From the NCBI RefSeq assembly GCF_024868665.1, contig NC_079910.1, positions 14,322,902 through 14,386,901 of the forward strand: a stretch of DNA of 64,000 nt, written 5' to 3'. Below, one piece after another: positions 14,600-33,469 of the stretch; position 1 is the first letter of the stretch; each line of letters begins with the position of its first letter. The notes beneath the pieces were generated by a model. It ran no database searches. It saw nothing but the letters and a program-made list of their open reading frames with translations, and had not been told where the DNA came from. The position numbers and the translations under genes were made by a program. Source of the DNA: Triplophysa rosa. Taxonomy: Eukaryota > Chordata > Actinopteri > Cypriniformes > Nemacheilidae.

Positions 14600-15264
14600 G
14601 TTTTTCCAGTACGCAAAACAGCTTTGCTGACGCATGTGAACGCAACCGAGGGTGCACAAATAATCCAGCCGTGTTCTGCTCAACGCTAACACGTTTTAAT
14701 GATTTTAGTCCGATCTAGTAACAAACGGTGACGGTTTGCAGCTATTGAATAACGTTAGCCTAGTGAACAGATGGTCGCACTACAGGACACGAGGGTCGAT
14801 CGCAGCCAAAGTTAGACACTGCGAAGCGATAAGGGCACAAATGCTGCGGCACACACTACTCCTGAGTACATCACACTACACGCAGCGATCAGCCGCAACG
14901 CTCGTTATGATGAGAGAGAGCAGCGACGCGGAGGAATGGAGATCAAGATGAAAAATCGTTTCTTCAAGGTATAAAATCTCATCGAACTCTTCTCCGGCAT
15001 GTCTTTTCCGCATACCGACAGCGCGATTTGTTTGTGTGTGATCCATCCCGAAACGGAACCGGTTTCACCTGATCCACCGCTATGGTCGCGAACGCTGTGT
15101 TAGCTGAACAAAGGGCATCCCGGTGTTTATCGCGACGGACGTACGGTGAGGGACCCGCACACGTTTTTCTTTACAACGTGAACCTTTTTCGCTTTGCCTA
15201 GCCGTGCCGTGTATTCTGGCTGCCCTGGCGCCCGTCACCGGAGTCCTGGGAAGAGAGGGTCGGG
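14600..15264 (+). promoter_or_regulatory. CpG-rich promoter and 5' UTR region of srms
   Basis: CpG density rises sharply from about 14600 and stays high into the first srms exon, against an AT-rich background. No TATA box is obvious. The start site cannot be placed, but this is where the promoter and 5' leader must lie. The A/G at -3 and G at +4 around 15265 give a good start context. Confidence 0.55.
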
Positions 15265-17808
15265 ATGGAGAACTGTTGTCGCAGCTGTATGCCATGTCTG
15301 AAGAGGTTGTGGGACTGGATATGGCCCGAATTGTTTTACCCGAACGTCGCTCACCCGGCCGAGATCCGCACCGTTTCAGGTGATATCCGGGTCCCGGCGC
15401 CTAAGAAGAAACAATCGCAGCTTTACGCGGCTCTGTTCGACTTTGTAGCCCGTAGCGAGGAAGAGCTTACTGTGAAGGAAGGGGACAAACTGTCCGTCAT
15501 AGAAAAGAGGGGAGATTATGTACTTGCCAAGAAGCTGACCGGGTCCCTTGAGTCCGGTTTGGTCCCTGCTAATTATGTGGCCCTGGTACAGGACGAATTC
15601 GCAAACTATAAGTAAGTCCAGAGCTTGCTTTATGGGCTCCATTTTATATGTTTATATGAGTGTGAAACGTTTCACAGTTAAATATTTATGATCAAGCGAT
15701 ACGTGAGTAGCCATGTAGTGCACACTTTTAAACTAGAGTTGAATGAAGCTTGCTGCATGTGCGCGCGCACAGGTAACATTTTGCACGCAGGTAACGTGTT
15801 TTCAAACAAGTAGCCTACCGCATACACATAACTCAGTGTTCGTGCACTGTCGACTATTTCACGATGGGCTTGACTGTTGTTCACGAGGACAATGAGTCTG
15901 TTCAGTGCTGTCATGTAGCCTACTTGTGTTTTGTTGCTGTAACGGGGTCAGGCCATTAGAAACATGCCAATGAGCACCGGCGAGTACGGCTTGTTGTGGC
16001 TTGTGTACGGGCGGCAGGCCTCTCATGCACCTGTCACCTGGCGTAGTTTCACTGAAACTGACGCATCATGGGATTGTGCTAAACAAGCATGTGCGCCCTG
16101 CCGCACCCATGTTGTACATGGCAACATTTTGCATGACGCGACAGTGTGTACTGTGACGAACCGAACGCGGTTAGTGTGGGCAAAATATGAGCCTTGACCT
16201 GACCAATTTTATACATGCAAATAAAGTGTATTTCAGTTAAGGTTTTGAAATTTCACAGACGTAGAAATAAAAAATATGTTCCCCTATTAACTGTCAATAT
16301 ATTCAATCTTTAAGAGCCTATATGTTTGAAAAGATTTCAAATAATACACGGTTATATTACAATATAGGCCCTATTGAATAATACATAATAATACTTACTG
16401 CTTTTCATAGATTGAAAAATATAAGCACTTTAATTTAATGAATGTAGATGGTTATTTAATATATGGCATTATATTTTCCAGTATATTCCCCTATGTTTAT
16501 TTTTTTCATAAAAGTGTAATAAAAACATTTATATGTACCGTATATAAACATCTACATAAATAAATAACAAAAATCATAATTTTATAATTTTGCTTAAATA
16601 TATATATATACATATATTCATACATATGGCTTGCAAATATGTCAAGTTATAAATAATGTACCGTTAAGATTGCATTTTGACATTATTTTCGTAATGCACA
16701 CTGCCCACATTAATGCATATGGACATTTTACTTTTGATCTTTTTATCATTTCCATTTTCAATGGTGATTCTCATTTTTACTACTGTTCATGCAGTAAATA
16801 AATACCTCAATACAAAGACAGTAAAATGATCTCATTAACATGTATACAAGTACTTATAATCATTGTTGTTCACTACAGTACAGAATACGATTTTCTGTGT
16901 TATTCAATTGTGAGATTAGGGAGCGCACAATTCACAACTGATATTCAATTCCTATCACAATGCAAAAATATAGTCTAAAAACGTTTCACACTCGTTGAGA
17001 AGCATATAATGTCCTATCAAGAAATTTGCTCATTGAGTGAGGTGTTCATTCATTCTCTGTGTGTCTGTTTACAGATGGTACTATGGGAATATAAACAGGC
17101 AAAAAGCTGAGAAGCTGCTTCTGGCTCCTCAGAATAAAACTGGTTCCTTTCTGGTGCGGATCAGTGAGAGCCACAGTGATGAATATACCATCTCCGGTTT
17201 GTTTTCTCTTTTCTTCTCCCTCTGTTTCACGCACTCTGAAATTTGAATGCCTGGAGGTCTCAGCGCTTGCCATGTTCTTATACATCATCTCCATCTTTAT
17301 CTTCTCTTTGCACGTCTCCAGTTTTCTGTGTGATCTGACAGCACAGAGCCTCTCTCAAAACGGATCGTATGGTATTTTTTTGCATGAATAATGCGCTTGT
17401 TCTCCATCCTTTCAAACCACACAACTTCTCTCTGTTCCTTTCATTCTTTCTGTTCCTTAATGTCTCTCCCAGAGTTTGTAACATCATATTGCTCCTCCAT
17501 GTTCAGCTGACTAAGCATTTTGGAAGATAGCTGTAGCGAGTAGTTTGTGTTTAAACCTGAGCTAGTAAACCATTTTCAGCGTTTGTATTTATAGAGAAAA
17601 ACATGGTTTTCTTTTCTTTACAGCCAGAAGCGAAAATAGTGTCTTCCATTTCCGTATCCATCGTTCAGCCGTTGGTGCTTACTTTGTATCCGACAAGATC
17701 TCTTTTGCCACTCTGGATGAGCTTATCAAATATTACCAGAATAATTCGAGAAGTCTGGGATGTCCCTTAGACCAGCCATGTGTACAGCAAGTATGACTCT
17801 TTTATTTA

Positions 17809-17839
<31 letters not shown>

Positions 17840-20800
17840 GCAAAAACATCTGTATGATTCATTGACATTACTTACCAGCCTAATTTTAGACATCAGTTTT
17901 TGTCCTCAAGAGACAAACGTTCATAAATAGGCATTACATTATGGGTATCAGTTCTGCTTAAGAGATCCCATTAGCGATATGGAGCAGTCTGTTTCTAGTG
18001 TAGTGGCCAAGGGCAGTGTCTCTATTGAGCCTGCATCATATAGCCTACTGTGGTTTCTAAATCTTTTACTAATTTTAAAGGAATAGTTCCATTACAAATA
18101 AACATGTTAACATCATTTATTTACTCTCATGCTGTTCAAAACTGGTATATGATTCTTTTTTGTGTGGAACACAAAAAAGGTATTTTGAGAAATGTCTCGG
18201 TGATTTTGTGGTTTTCATGCAAGGCAAGTCAATGGGGAACAACATTCTTCAAAATATCTTCTTTTGTGTTCTGCCGAAGAAATAAAGTCATACAGATTTG
18301 GAATGAAATGAGATCATTTTCATTTTCGATGGAACTAGTTGATGAACTAAGGTGTGTAGATAAACACATTTAAACGTGGTTACTACAGATTCTTATTAAA
18401 CAAAACATATGTACACCCTCTTTCTCATCCTTGAAGGAATTGATATTGTAATTTTATTCAATAACTAACCCTAAAGTCAAAGGTCAATAAGGTCTTTCCA
18501 GCCAAAAATCCAGCCCTAAGCCTAACACAATCTGATTCAAATGGTTGATTCAAATGTTTTTCCTCAACCAAAACTTGTACATGACAAAATCCAAGTCTAG
18601 CATTTTATGTTGTTTCAGTACTAAAAAATAGTCTGATTGACTGGTTTTAAACTACGCATAGGTCACATTTGTGAGAAAAGTTGTTGCATTGTGATATAGC
18701 GTTTATGAAAATGTAATTATCATTGTGTCATAATTTGTGACACTCACGATTTTTATTTAATCCTCTGGTAGTGTTCGGTCGCTTTTGACTAAACCTTTTT
18801 ACGCTTCTATTGATCTTTTATTTTACTTTATGGAATGATACAAAACATAGAATCTGTCTAGAGTCTGTCTTGTTTGTAAAAAAATGATCATGAATGTGAT
18901 TATTTAAGACTAAATGATCCTATAGTCCCACGTGTTGTCCTCACAACAAACAACCAAAATATGTTACATTTGTTGCATTTTAGGTGTTTAGTCACTTTTG
19001 ACTGTGAGGAGCATCATTGTGACCCCTGAAGTAGCAGAGGGTTAAACAATAAATTTACATTTAATGCAAACTATTAAAACATTCTCTCTGTTTCCTTCTA
19101 AACACTTTAACATACCTTCATACTACTGTAGATACTAACTACAGAGTTTGGTTATATATGAAGCCACAGTAAAGTGGAACAGCTTGTTCAGCTAAAAATA
19201 AACCCTTCTTCACTCTAATGCCTTGATTTCAGTGTTCTTAGAAATACTTTTCCAACCCATTCTTATCTTTCTCTCATGTTTATGCAGTCAACACAATCTA
19301 CTCACTAACTACACATTCACGTTGTATAGTGTAACGTACCCAGTGTTGTAGTCAATACTGTGCCCTGTGTTTAGAACAACATGTGATATCAAGTAGGAAA
19401 GATTCTTGGAACAGATCTCTTGTGACCTTTGTGTGTCCACGTGCAGAGGGAGCTGTTCGACATGGAACCGTGGGAGCGTCCGAGGGAGGAGTTTCAGCTT
19501 ATCAAGAAACTCGGGGAAGGACACTTTGGAGAGGTTTGGGAGGCTGTCTGGACCACCAAGAAGCAGAAAGTGGCTGTCAAGATGCTCAAACAAGGTGTGA
19601 TGCTGCTTCACTTTCAGCTTCTTATGCATTTACACTGGACAGTGGAGTGCACTGCACAACCGCGGAAAAATATAAGAGACCATTCCAAATTGTCGTTTAA
19701 TCAGCATTTCTAGATGTATTGTGGCCAGTCCAGTGTCTGTTGAATTTCAACTAAATTAAACCTCAGGAGTGACATAAGGTCATCCAACAGCAATGTGAAA
19801 GACTGACAGCATGACAGAAAAATCTAGATTATCACTTTTGAATTTTTTTAAATACATGTATAAATATGACTGTTGTATTGCTTAAAAGTGAATCTGAACT
19901 TGTTTTCTTTGCAGTATTTGAGGTCTGAAAAAATACAGAGCATCTTTTCTGTTATTTTGACCTGTTTCTCCAGTTTTCTTTTTCTGCAAATAAAAGCAAA
20001 TGGAAACAATATTTTTATTTCAAATTTCGCAAAAATATTGTTAGTAGTTCACAGAATGAAACAAAAATGATGGTTTTACCTAAACACAAAGTAAATTCAG
20101 TAAAACAGAAAAGGGTCTTTGAAATGGTCTCTTCATTTTTTTTCTATGCCCATATGTTTGAAAGCACTACGCTACATTATGCTGAAACATGAGAGCAGTA
20201 AAGAAAGAGGTGGTGAAATCTTGCATAAATGCAGTGTAATCTAAGCATATGGGTTTTGTAATTTTGCTGCGTGAGCAAAAATTCTGCTGCACCAACTGGT
20301 TGAAATTTTATGCGACTACACCAAAAGTTTTTTATGCTTCGGCATACTGTATGAAGCCTCTCTTTTAGGATTTGGAAATGTAAAGTAACCTCTGGACATA
20401 AAAAGTTAATGCCTTAATATCTGAGCATATTGGGTTTTCTTGCCCACAAAATCTTCTTTCAATAATTATTTTATAAATTTAGTTCAATTTGATTTGATTT
20501 TAGTGCTAAAGGAATTGCAGAACTACATACATATCAAAGTTATTTTTGTTTTTCACACTCCTAAAAATAAAGTTGCTCAAAAGGGGCTTTCACAGCACTG
20601 CCATAAAAGAATCGTTTTTACTTCCCCAAAATAGAGAAAGTAAAAAAAATGTCCGTACCAGTAGGACACCATAGACACAATCATAGACAAAATCAACAGA
20701 ATTTTGAAGCTATGGCTCTCTCATTGTGCCCTGTAGAGGACACAAAGTTGGATGAATTTGTCAAGGAGGTTCACGCACTGAAGAATCTGCACCATCCTAA

Positions 20801-23800
20801 ACTGATTCAGCTCCTGGCTCTGTGCACACGAGGAGAACCCGTCTATATCGTCACTGAGCTCATGATTAAAGGAAGCCTGAAATCATACTTGTCTGGTAAG
20901 TGCTTTCATTTTCACATACTCTCTTCCCTATTTCAATAATGGCTTGTACAGACACCTGCATGTTTATATAAAAGTATTCCTTTGTAGTGTCAAATAAAAG
21001 CACTGTATATACCATTATACTTAAATGCATGTACTTTTTTTACTTTGTTATACGGTCACGTCAGCGCTGATGACCTTGTTTTATTATTTGACTTCCTTTT
21101 TTATTTTTGCCTTGTTATCAAAAGTAAATGAAATAATTTAACAGAGCGTCATATCTTTGACAATGAAGTCACTTCCAACAGTCTTTAAAAATGTCTTTTA
21201 GTATCTTGTTTACTATTTTGATCAATTATTGAATCACTAACACTAGAGAACATTTGCATGCTTTTTTTGTATTTAGTTGTGTTTATATTTAGTTGGAATT
21301 GTAATAGTGAACTGTAACATATGGGAAGGGCCACAGGAAGACCGCAGAACTCACAACAGCACAAAAGCCACAGAATTGAAATGAATTTTAACCATTTGCA
21401 AAGTCCTAAACCGGCCCAACCTCCTGCATGTTTCTTTATTAAATATTTTGTTTCATTTTATGATGCCTTGTGCTACCAGAAAGGGTCAATTGAACACATT
21501 TAAACATGTTTTAAATCTATTCTGCACAATTACTATGAACAGAAAACTAAAAAAATCAAAATTCAGGTGGACGTTTTAATTTAACATCTTACTGATTTCA
21601 TATTTAATTAATATTGATCATAATGTTATACTGGGGTCTAAGACTATTAATGAAACAGCTTGTTTTGCATTTTAACACTATTTTATGTGTATTTATTTAC
21701 TTAATTAATTGCAAACCTTATTAGATAACATCAATATATTAACATAGATTTTAGAACAAAAATTGTGTTTCAAACCTGTAAAAATGTATTTTTTCCGATG
21801 AACACAGAGAACGATATTTGGAAAAATGTTAGCAATAATTTAGTTCTGGGTCATTATCCACTACCATTGTAGACCAAAATATGGTATATTTTTTGTTCCG
21901 TTGATCACACAATTAGATATTTTGAAGAACGGAACACCTTTGACTACCATTTACTTTTTCCTACTATAGTAGTCAACGATGTTCCAGAACTGAAAATTGC
22001 TAACATTCTTCCAAATATCTTCCTTTGTGTTCAGCAGAACAAAGTCATTTATACAGGTATGAAATGACACGAGGGTAAGTAAATGACGACAGATTTTTCC
22101 TTTTTGGGTGAACTATCCCTTTAAAGACTGCATGCACTCGGGCTGTCATGAACTCCTGTAAAACCTGATGATTCCGTATGATCTGACAATGTTCAATTGT
22201 TCTGTTAAAACATTTACTGGATGTCCCTTGTGTCTTCATGTAGCACCTGAGGGTCAGGTGTTGACCTCTGCTCACCTGATCTACATGGCTGGTCAGATAG
22301 CAGAAGGAATGGCCTATCTGGAGGACCGACACATCGTCCACAGAGACCTGGCTGCTCGAAACATCCTGGTTGGAGATGACCTGGTGTGTAAAGTGGCTGA
22401 CTTTGGTCTGGCGCGCATCATAAAGGTAAAAACACCCAGCAAAGCAGCCTCTGAAGATCTGTATGTGGGAAGTGATGTATTGTCAACAGCACTTTGACCT
22501 TTATTTTACAACAATTCTGCTTTTCGCTTCTGCTCTAACTTGTGTAGTACTTTTGCTTATATTTCAAATAGCTCGTGATGTTCCTCATTTGTAAGTCATT
22601 TTGGATAAAAACCTTCTAAATTAATAAATGTAACTTAAGCACGCAGTAAATACAGAGACAATTATAACAATTTAAAGGGATAGTTCACCCAAAAATGGAA
22701 ATTCTGTCATCATTTACTCTAGGGATGGGCGATATTATATCGTTTGCGATATACCGGTAGAAATTCCCCACACGATAGGAATTAGTCTTCCCGCGATATA
22801 AACGATAAATTCTAGTTGATGACGTATTTCTTTGTGAGACCCATTCACAGCTCATATGTGAAGCGAAAACGGGTATAGCGGAGGGCGGACGTGAAGCTGA
22901 GAAAGAGTTTGCACTAAAACACGAGCTCTAAATCTCGTTTAGGTTGGCACTGTAGATGCATCCGAGTTCATGTTTAGTTTCACTTTCGTTTAATTTAATT
23001 CATTTGTTAAGTATTCGTTGATAGTCATAATGCGTTACACCACAACATTTAGTTTGGCTAAAAGTATTTATTTAAACATTCGTTAGATGTTATGCGCGCG
23101 TGCACAAATTGTTTAATATGATTTCTTGCCTGTTACATACAGGATGAACGGAGCGTCCCGTGCGCAGTTCGCGCCCACATGTGCTTTCATAGCGACACAG
23201 TGCACACAGCACTGCTGCCTGTTTACATACAGTACAATGCGAGTTTGTATTACGTTATTTTAAATACGTTTATGAGCGTATAAAAGCTTGGATTATTTCA
23301 TTAGATTTCTTTTATCCGCATTTTCTGTTCTCTTTCTGTAGCGCGAGTCATAGACAGATTCAGTTGCTGTGAGAAGAGAAGGTTCACACAGTTCAAGAGA
23401 GAGTGATTGACAGCGTGATGCGATCGATCGTTTCCGCCCAACAATAGAATATATACAGTTTTAGGTATGACATGTGTTTATTGAACTTTAGTTCATTTAA
23501 CTTTTCTTTACCACAACCTTTTGAAGTCGAATCTCACTATTATATTTTATATTTACAAAAATACTGTAGGTATATTTTAGGAGCTGTTTGTTTTGGGGTG
23601 AGTTTTACTTTTTGATAATATTTGTTTTTCTGAGGGTCTAGACTAAATGCAGCTACTATCACTTGACGCAAAATACACGGGTGGATGGCATTATGGATAT
23701 ATCGTCATTTTTATCGTTATCGCAAAACAAATACCAGGAATTATCGTGATAGAGTTTTAGGGCCATATCGCCCATCCCTAATTTACTCCCCCTCAAGTTG

Positions 23801-25043
23801 TACCATCCCTGTATAAATGTCTTTGTTCTGCTCAACACAAAGGAAGATATTTGGAAGAATGTCAGTAAGCAAACAGATGTCACCCCCCATTTACTACCAT
23901 AGTAGGGAAAATCAATACTATTGGAGTCAATGGGGGATGAGATCTGGTTGGTTACATTCTTCCAAATATCTTTCTTTGTGTTTAGCAGAACAAAGACATG
24001 TGTTTGGGGCAGTCTGAAGGTGAGTTAATTATGACAGAATTTCCATTTTTGGGTGAACTATCCCTTGAAGTGTATGAGAAATGAGAAATGAATGCAGATT
24101 TGTAACTTTACTCGTAACATGTGAAGACCGAATCAGTTCCTATATAAGTGTATGCCTACTATTAAACAAACAATGGATAAAAAACAACACGATGTCACAG
24201 CAATAATTCAACAGAAATGTATTATATTCTAAAGTATTTTGTTGGTGTGCAGGACAGTGTGTATACAGCTAGTAGAAACACTAAGATCCCCGTGCGCTGG
24301 ACGGCTCCAGAAGCTGCACTTTATCAGCGCTTCTCAGTGAAATCTGACGTCTGGTCTTTCGGAGTGGTGCTCTATGAGATGATGTCACGTGGAAAAATGC
24401 CGTATGATGGTATGAGTCGCTCTATTAGCTACAGATATTTTAGCCTTTTTACAGTTTAATTTTGGGTTATGTTCTTTTTAAAGCCTACTTTTAACCCCGC
24501 ATTCTGATGATGCAGCTGTACAAAATGGTTTGTACTTACAGTAACCCTGGCTAAATATTATCCTGGATTATCATGTTTCACAGTGTTCCTGGGGTTAATG
24601 TTTAATCCTCATCTTCATGTTTTATGATTTAATAAAAAACCCATTTATGCAAATTACGCCGTGAAGTCCATGTAGGCTGTTTACATTCAATTTGCAAGCA
24701 CTGTATTTGGCACCACAATGCGGGGTTAACCTCGCAAAACCTCTGGCTAAACCTCTTTCAAACTATGCAACATTGCTTTGGGTTAAGCACAGCGTAAAAA
24801 GCCCTATAATATTATTTTTCATTCTTATTTCATATGCACGCAGGCAAGAATAATAAGGAAGTTTTGGAGATCCTGTCCTCAGGCTACAGGTTGCCATCTC
24901 CAAGCCGTTGCCCGCCAAACATCTACCGCATCATGATGGAATGCTGGCATGCGGAGCCTTCCAAACGGCCCTCGTTTCACGCACTTCATAGTCAGCTAGA
25001 CAACATCTACTCCAGAATCTACTTCAAAACCATTGAAGTGTAG
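15265..25043 (+). CDS. srms: Src-related non-receptor tyrosine kinase SRMS (complete, 8 exons)
   Basis: Exons 15265-15611, 17075-17196, 17624-17790, 19447-19594, 20737-20895, 22244-22425, 24253-24409 and 24844-25043 join in phase to 493 codons. A Cys-rich N-terminus with LWDWIWP (15-21) replaces the myristoyl site of true Src kinases. SH3 is about 53-109 and has Tyr instead of the usual ligand-binding Trp, as in mammalian SRMS. SH2 is about 117-205 with Arg144 in FLVRISES. The kinase has LGEGHFGEV (234-242), Lys257, Glu272, HRDLAARN (347-354), DFG (367-369), activation-loop Tyr379 and APE (393-395). The tail lacks a clear Src-type inhibitory tyrosine, as in the family. It should phosphorylate tyrosines on cytoplasmic or membrane-linked proteins. 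The call over PTK6 rests on the FWDKIWP-like N-terminus, the odd SH3 and [11 protein letters not shown]. ptk6 follows in tandem 1.7 kb on. Confidence 0.93.
17810..17840. repeat. (CA)n microsatellite in srms intron 3
   Basis: About 15 CA units starting 20 bp after the 3' border of the third srms exon (17790). Confidence 0.9.
18075..18325. mobile_element. Angel-like MITE, diverged copy in srms intron 3
   Basis: Begins TTAAAGGAATAGTTCC; internal arms share the ACACAAAA and TCTTCTTTTGTGTTCTGC segments of the other copies. The right end is eroded. Confidence 0.7.
18761..19041. mobile_element. piggyBac-type MITE flanked by TTAA
   Basis: Ends CCTCTGGTAG at the left and, inverted, GTAGCAGAGGG at the right, each bordered by TTAA (18757-18760 and 19042-19045). 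TTAA duplication is the mark of piggyBac-type insertion. About 280 bp, non-coding, in srms intron 3. Confidence 0.6.
21768..22124. mobile_element. Angel-like MITE in srms intron 5
   Basis: Long inverted arms around a CTACTATAGTAG-type centre and a canonical right end (GGGTGAACTATCCCTTTAA). It ends 119 bp before the sixth srms exon (22244). The left end is partly lost. Confidence 0.8.
22672..24069. mobile_element. Angel-like MITE split by a nested hAT-type insertion
   Basis: The left arm TTTAAAGGGATAGTTCACCC... stops at 22719 and resumes at 23781 through to ...GGTGAACTATCCCTTGAA. Without the 1061-bp insert and one copy of its duplicated target the MITE is continuous, so it predates the inserted element. 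Located in srms intron 6. Confidence 0.85.
22720..23780. mobile_element. Non-autonomous hAT-type transposon with perfect 8-bp target duplication
   Basis: The 16-bp termini TAGGGATGGGCGATAT are perfect inverted repeats. The element is bordered on both sides by ATTTACTC (22712-22719 and 23781-23788), an exact 8-bp target duplication diagnostic of the hAT superfamily. The inside is rich in CGATA motifs near the ends and has no transposase frame. Inserted in an older MITE in srms intron 6. Confidence 0.88.
24490..24730. repeat. Possible short inverted-repeat element in srms intron 7
   Basis: TTAACCCCGCATT near 24493 is the inverse of AATGCGGGGTTAA near 24717. The two could be termini of a short MITE, but boundaries and target duplication are not clear. 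Confidence 0.4.
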
Positions 25044-26190
25044 AATGCAGTGAGAAGAGAGAGACTTGAAGCATGTGATTGTGGAATGCTGAGACAAGAA
25101 AGAGAATGAAGAAAAGACTTGCATGGACAAAAGTGCACGAAGGACAAATGCACAAAGGTGTACTCCAGTGTCAATGAAAGAATGTTTATGACTGCTTAAA
25201 TGATATGATTGAAGGGAGGTGCAAAAAATGTTTGTGTAGGACTTGGAAAAGCCACGAAAGAGGAAAATAGGAGCCGAGAACAAACTAAGTGCATCTCCTT
25301 AATCTGACGGGACCAGATTATCTATAGCTTGTCACAAAAGCTCTTGGTTGTCAAGAGTTGAAGTACTTCATTACGCACTAGTTATACGGTAATATAAACA
25401 CACAGCACTTCCTTATTGTTTATGTGCTACACTGTAAAACTTTGCTGTAGTTTTTGCAACTTACTGTAGATTTAATTACTAATATACTTTACAATTAGTA
25501 CTGTTTTCCATTACTTTAATCAAAGTTAAAACACTTAGACTTTTGAGATTCAAAATGAGCAAGAAGAGACCGGCATTAGCACAGCAACAAAGTAAAAAAA
25601 TGGCATTCTTCCTAAGCATTATTCTCTTGTTTTCTGTAAAAATGTTTAAAACTTCTTAAATTACGATACATTTACATACCAAGAAAAGTGACCCAAGATA
25701 TTTAGTCTTGTTTTATGAAAGAAAAATATATAAACTAGGCAATTTTATGCTTAAAACAAAATGGTACATTAAATCTACAGTAAGTTACTGGCAAACCTGC
25801 TGCGAAATTACAGCAAAATTTTACAGTGTGGAGTTGATCTGGCCCGTTCAGGTTCTGTAGGAACAGGAGATGATTTGGTCCGTTTTCAGGTGAGAGTTTA
25901 TGTTTACAAATGATTCACCTGCCAAAATATGGACAGGTGTTAAGAACGCGATGGAAACTATGGCCATTTTAAGTTATAATTGTTGACTGCACAAATTGTT
26001 TTTATTACCAAGTGTATGATCTTTAAACGCTTTTAAGATCAAACACAGGAGCCATATGACAAAAACTACCTGAGTAGGCTTCCTCTGTGTCATAATTTAA
26101 TTGTCTTCCAGTGCATTTTACTAAAGCACCGTTTCTCTTCATGTATTCTGTGGACAACTCTTGTAAATAAAATATTTTTTCAATAAACAT
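25044..26190 (+). other. srms 3' UTR with an embedded MITE
   Basis: Non-coding DNA after the srms stop. An inverted-repeat element sits at 25431-25829, and AATAAA signals appear at about 26165 and 26182, so the transcript probably ends near 26200, some 500 bp before the ptk6 start codon. Confidence 0.5.
25431..25829. mobile_element. MITE with CACTGTAAAA termini
   Basis: Left arm CACTGTAAAACTTTGCTGTA and right arm ending TTTTACAGTG are inverted copies that extend to the ACTTACTGTAGATTT segment on each side (about 60 bp). Non-coding. It sits in the probable srms 3' UTR. Confidence 0.7.
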
Positions 26191-26704
26191 GTTTGTGCAG
26201 TTCATCATTTGTTTGGGAAAAATTGATCTGAGCTGGATATTAGCTAACATAGCAGACCATAAGCTATTGTATTCCCCGCTAAAAGAAAAAACAATAGAAA
26301 TATTTGCAAAAAAATTCTAATGGATTTAATAGTTATAATGGGAACTGTATTGGTTTTAATGGAAACTATATAATGGTCTCTGTGGGTCTCTACTTGGGTG
26401 GGATGTTATGAAAGCTGAAATAAGCCCAAAATGCACTTCATAAAGAAATTGTGTAATGGTTTTTTAATGGTAAACAGCTGATTTGGTCTTGTATTGTTTG
26501 TTCGGCAGGTGTTACCACCCTCAAATAAAAGGATTCAAGTTTAGCCCACTGAACTTTGTGTCATTGTGCACAGGCGTGGTAAAAATGCGGAAGATTACAC
26601 ACTTGCATCAGTTCCCTAAAGGCACGCTTCGCCTTCTTCACATCGCCGTCCAGCAGAGCAGGTGTCTCTCCAGAGCGCGCCTGCAGCGCGGGCACTGTTA
26701 TCCC

Positions 26705-33140
<6,436 letters not shown>

Positions 33141-33460
33141 CTCAGTTGGAAGTTTTCTGTCTCTGTGTATGATCCCCTTCAGAGTTGCGAAAGCAAAACA
33201 AGACTGACCAAGACACGATTTTTAAAGACAATTGTACGCTATTGAATCATCTCTGGTACATTACCGGATGTGTAGATCTGTTTCATCACACCAGAACATG
33301 CACACATAAAGCCCTTTTGCTGCTCTCAGAGAATAATTTGTTTTTGTTTGGTGTGTTTGCTTAATGGTTAAAGTTGTATGTGTGAAATCAATGATTCATT
33401 TTCTCCAGAAACGAAACCCATGACTGAATTTGAGTGTAAAAAATGGAAATAAATATATTG
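33141..33460 (+). other. ptk6 3' UTR with poly(A) signal
   Basis: Non-coding DNA after the ptk6 stop, with AATAAA at 33448-33453, so the mRNA likely ends near 33470. Confidence 0.6.
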
Positions 33461-33469
33461 CTAGACAGT

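Noticed and set aside
20649..20736. [15 protein letters not shown] leader before the srms fifth exon
   Set aside because: It is intron sequence before the acceptor at 20736; the phase from exon 4 requires entry at 20737.
26483..26704. Upstream in-frame extension of ptk6 exon 1
   Set aside because: Open by chance for about 74 codons; its residues resemble no kinase leader, while ATG 26705 gives the Cys-rich start matching srms.
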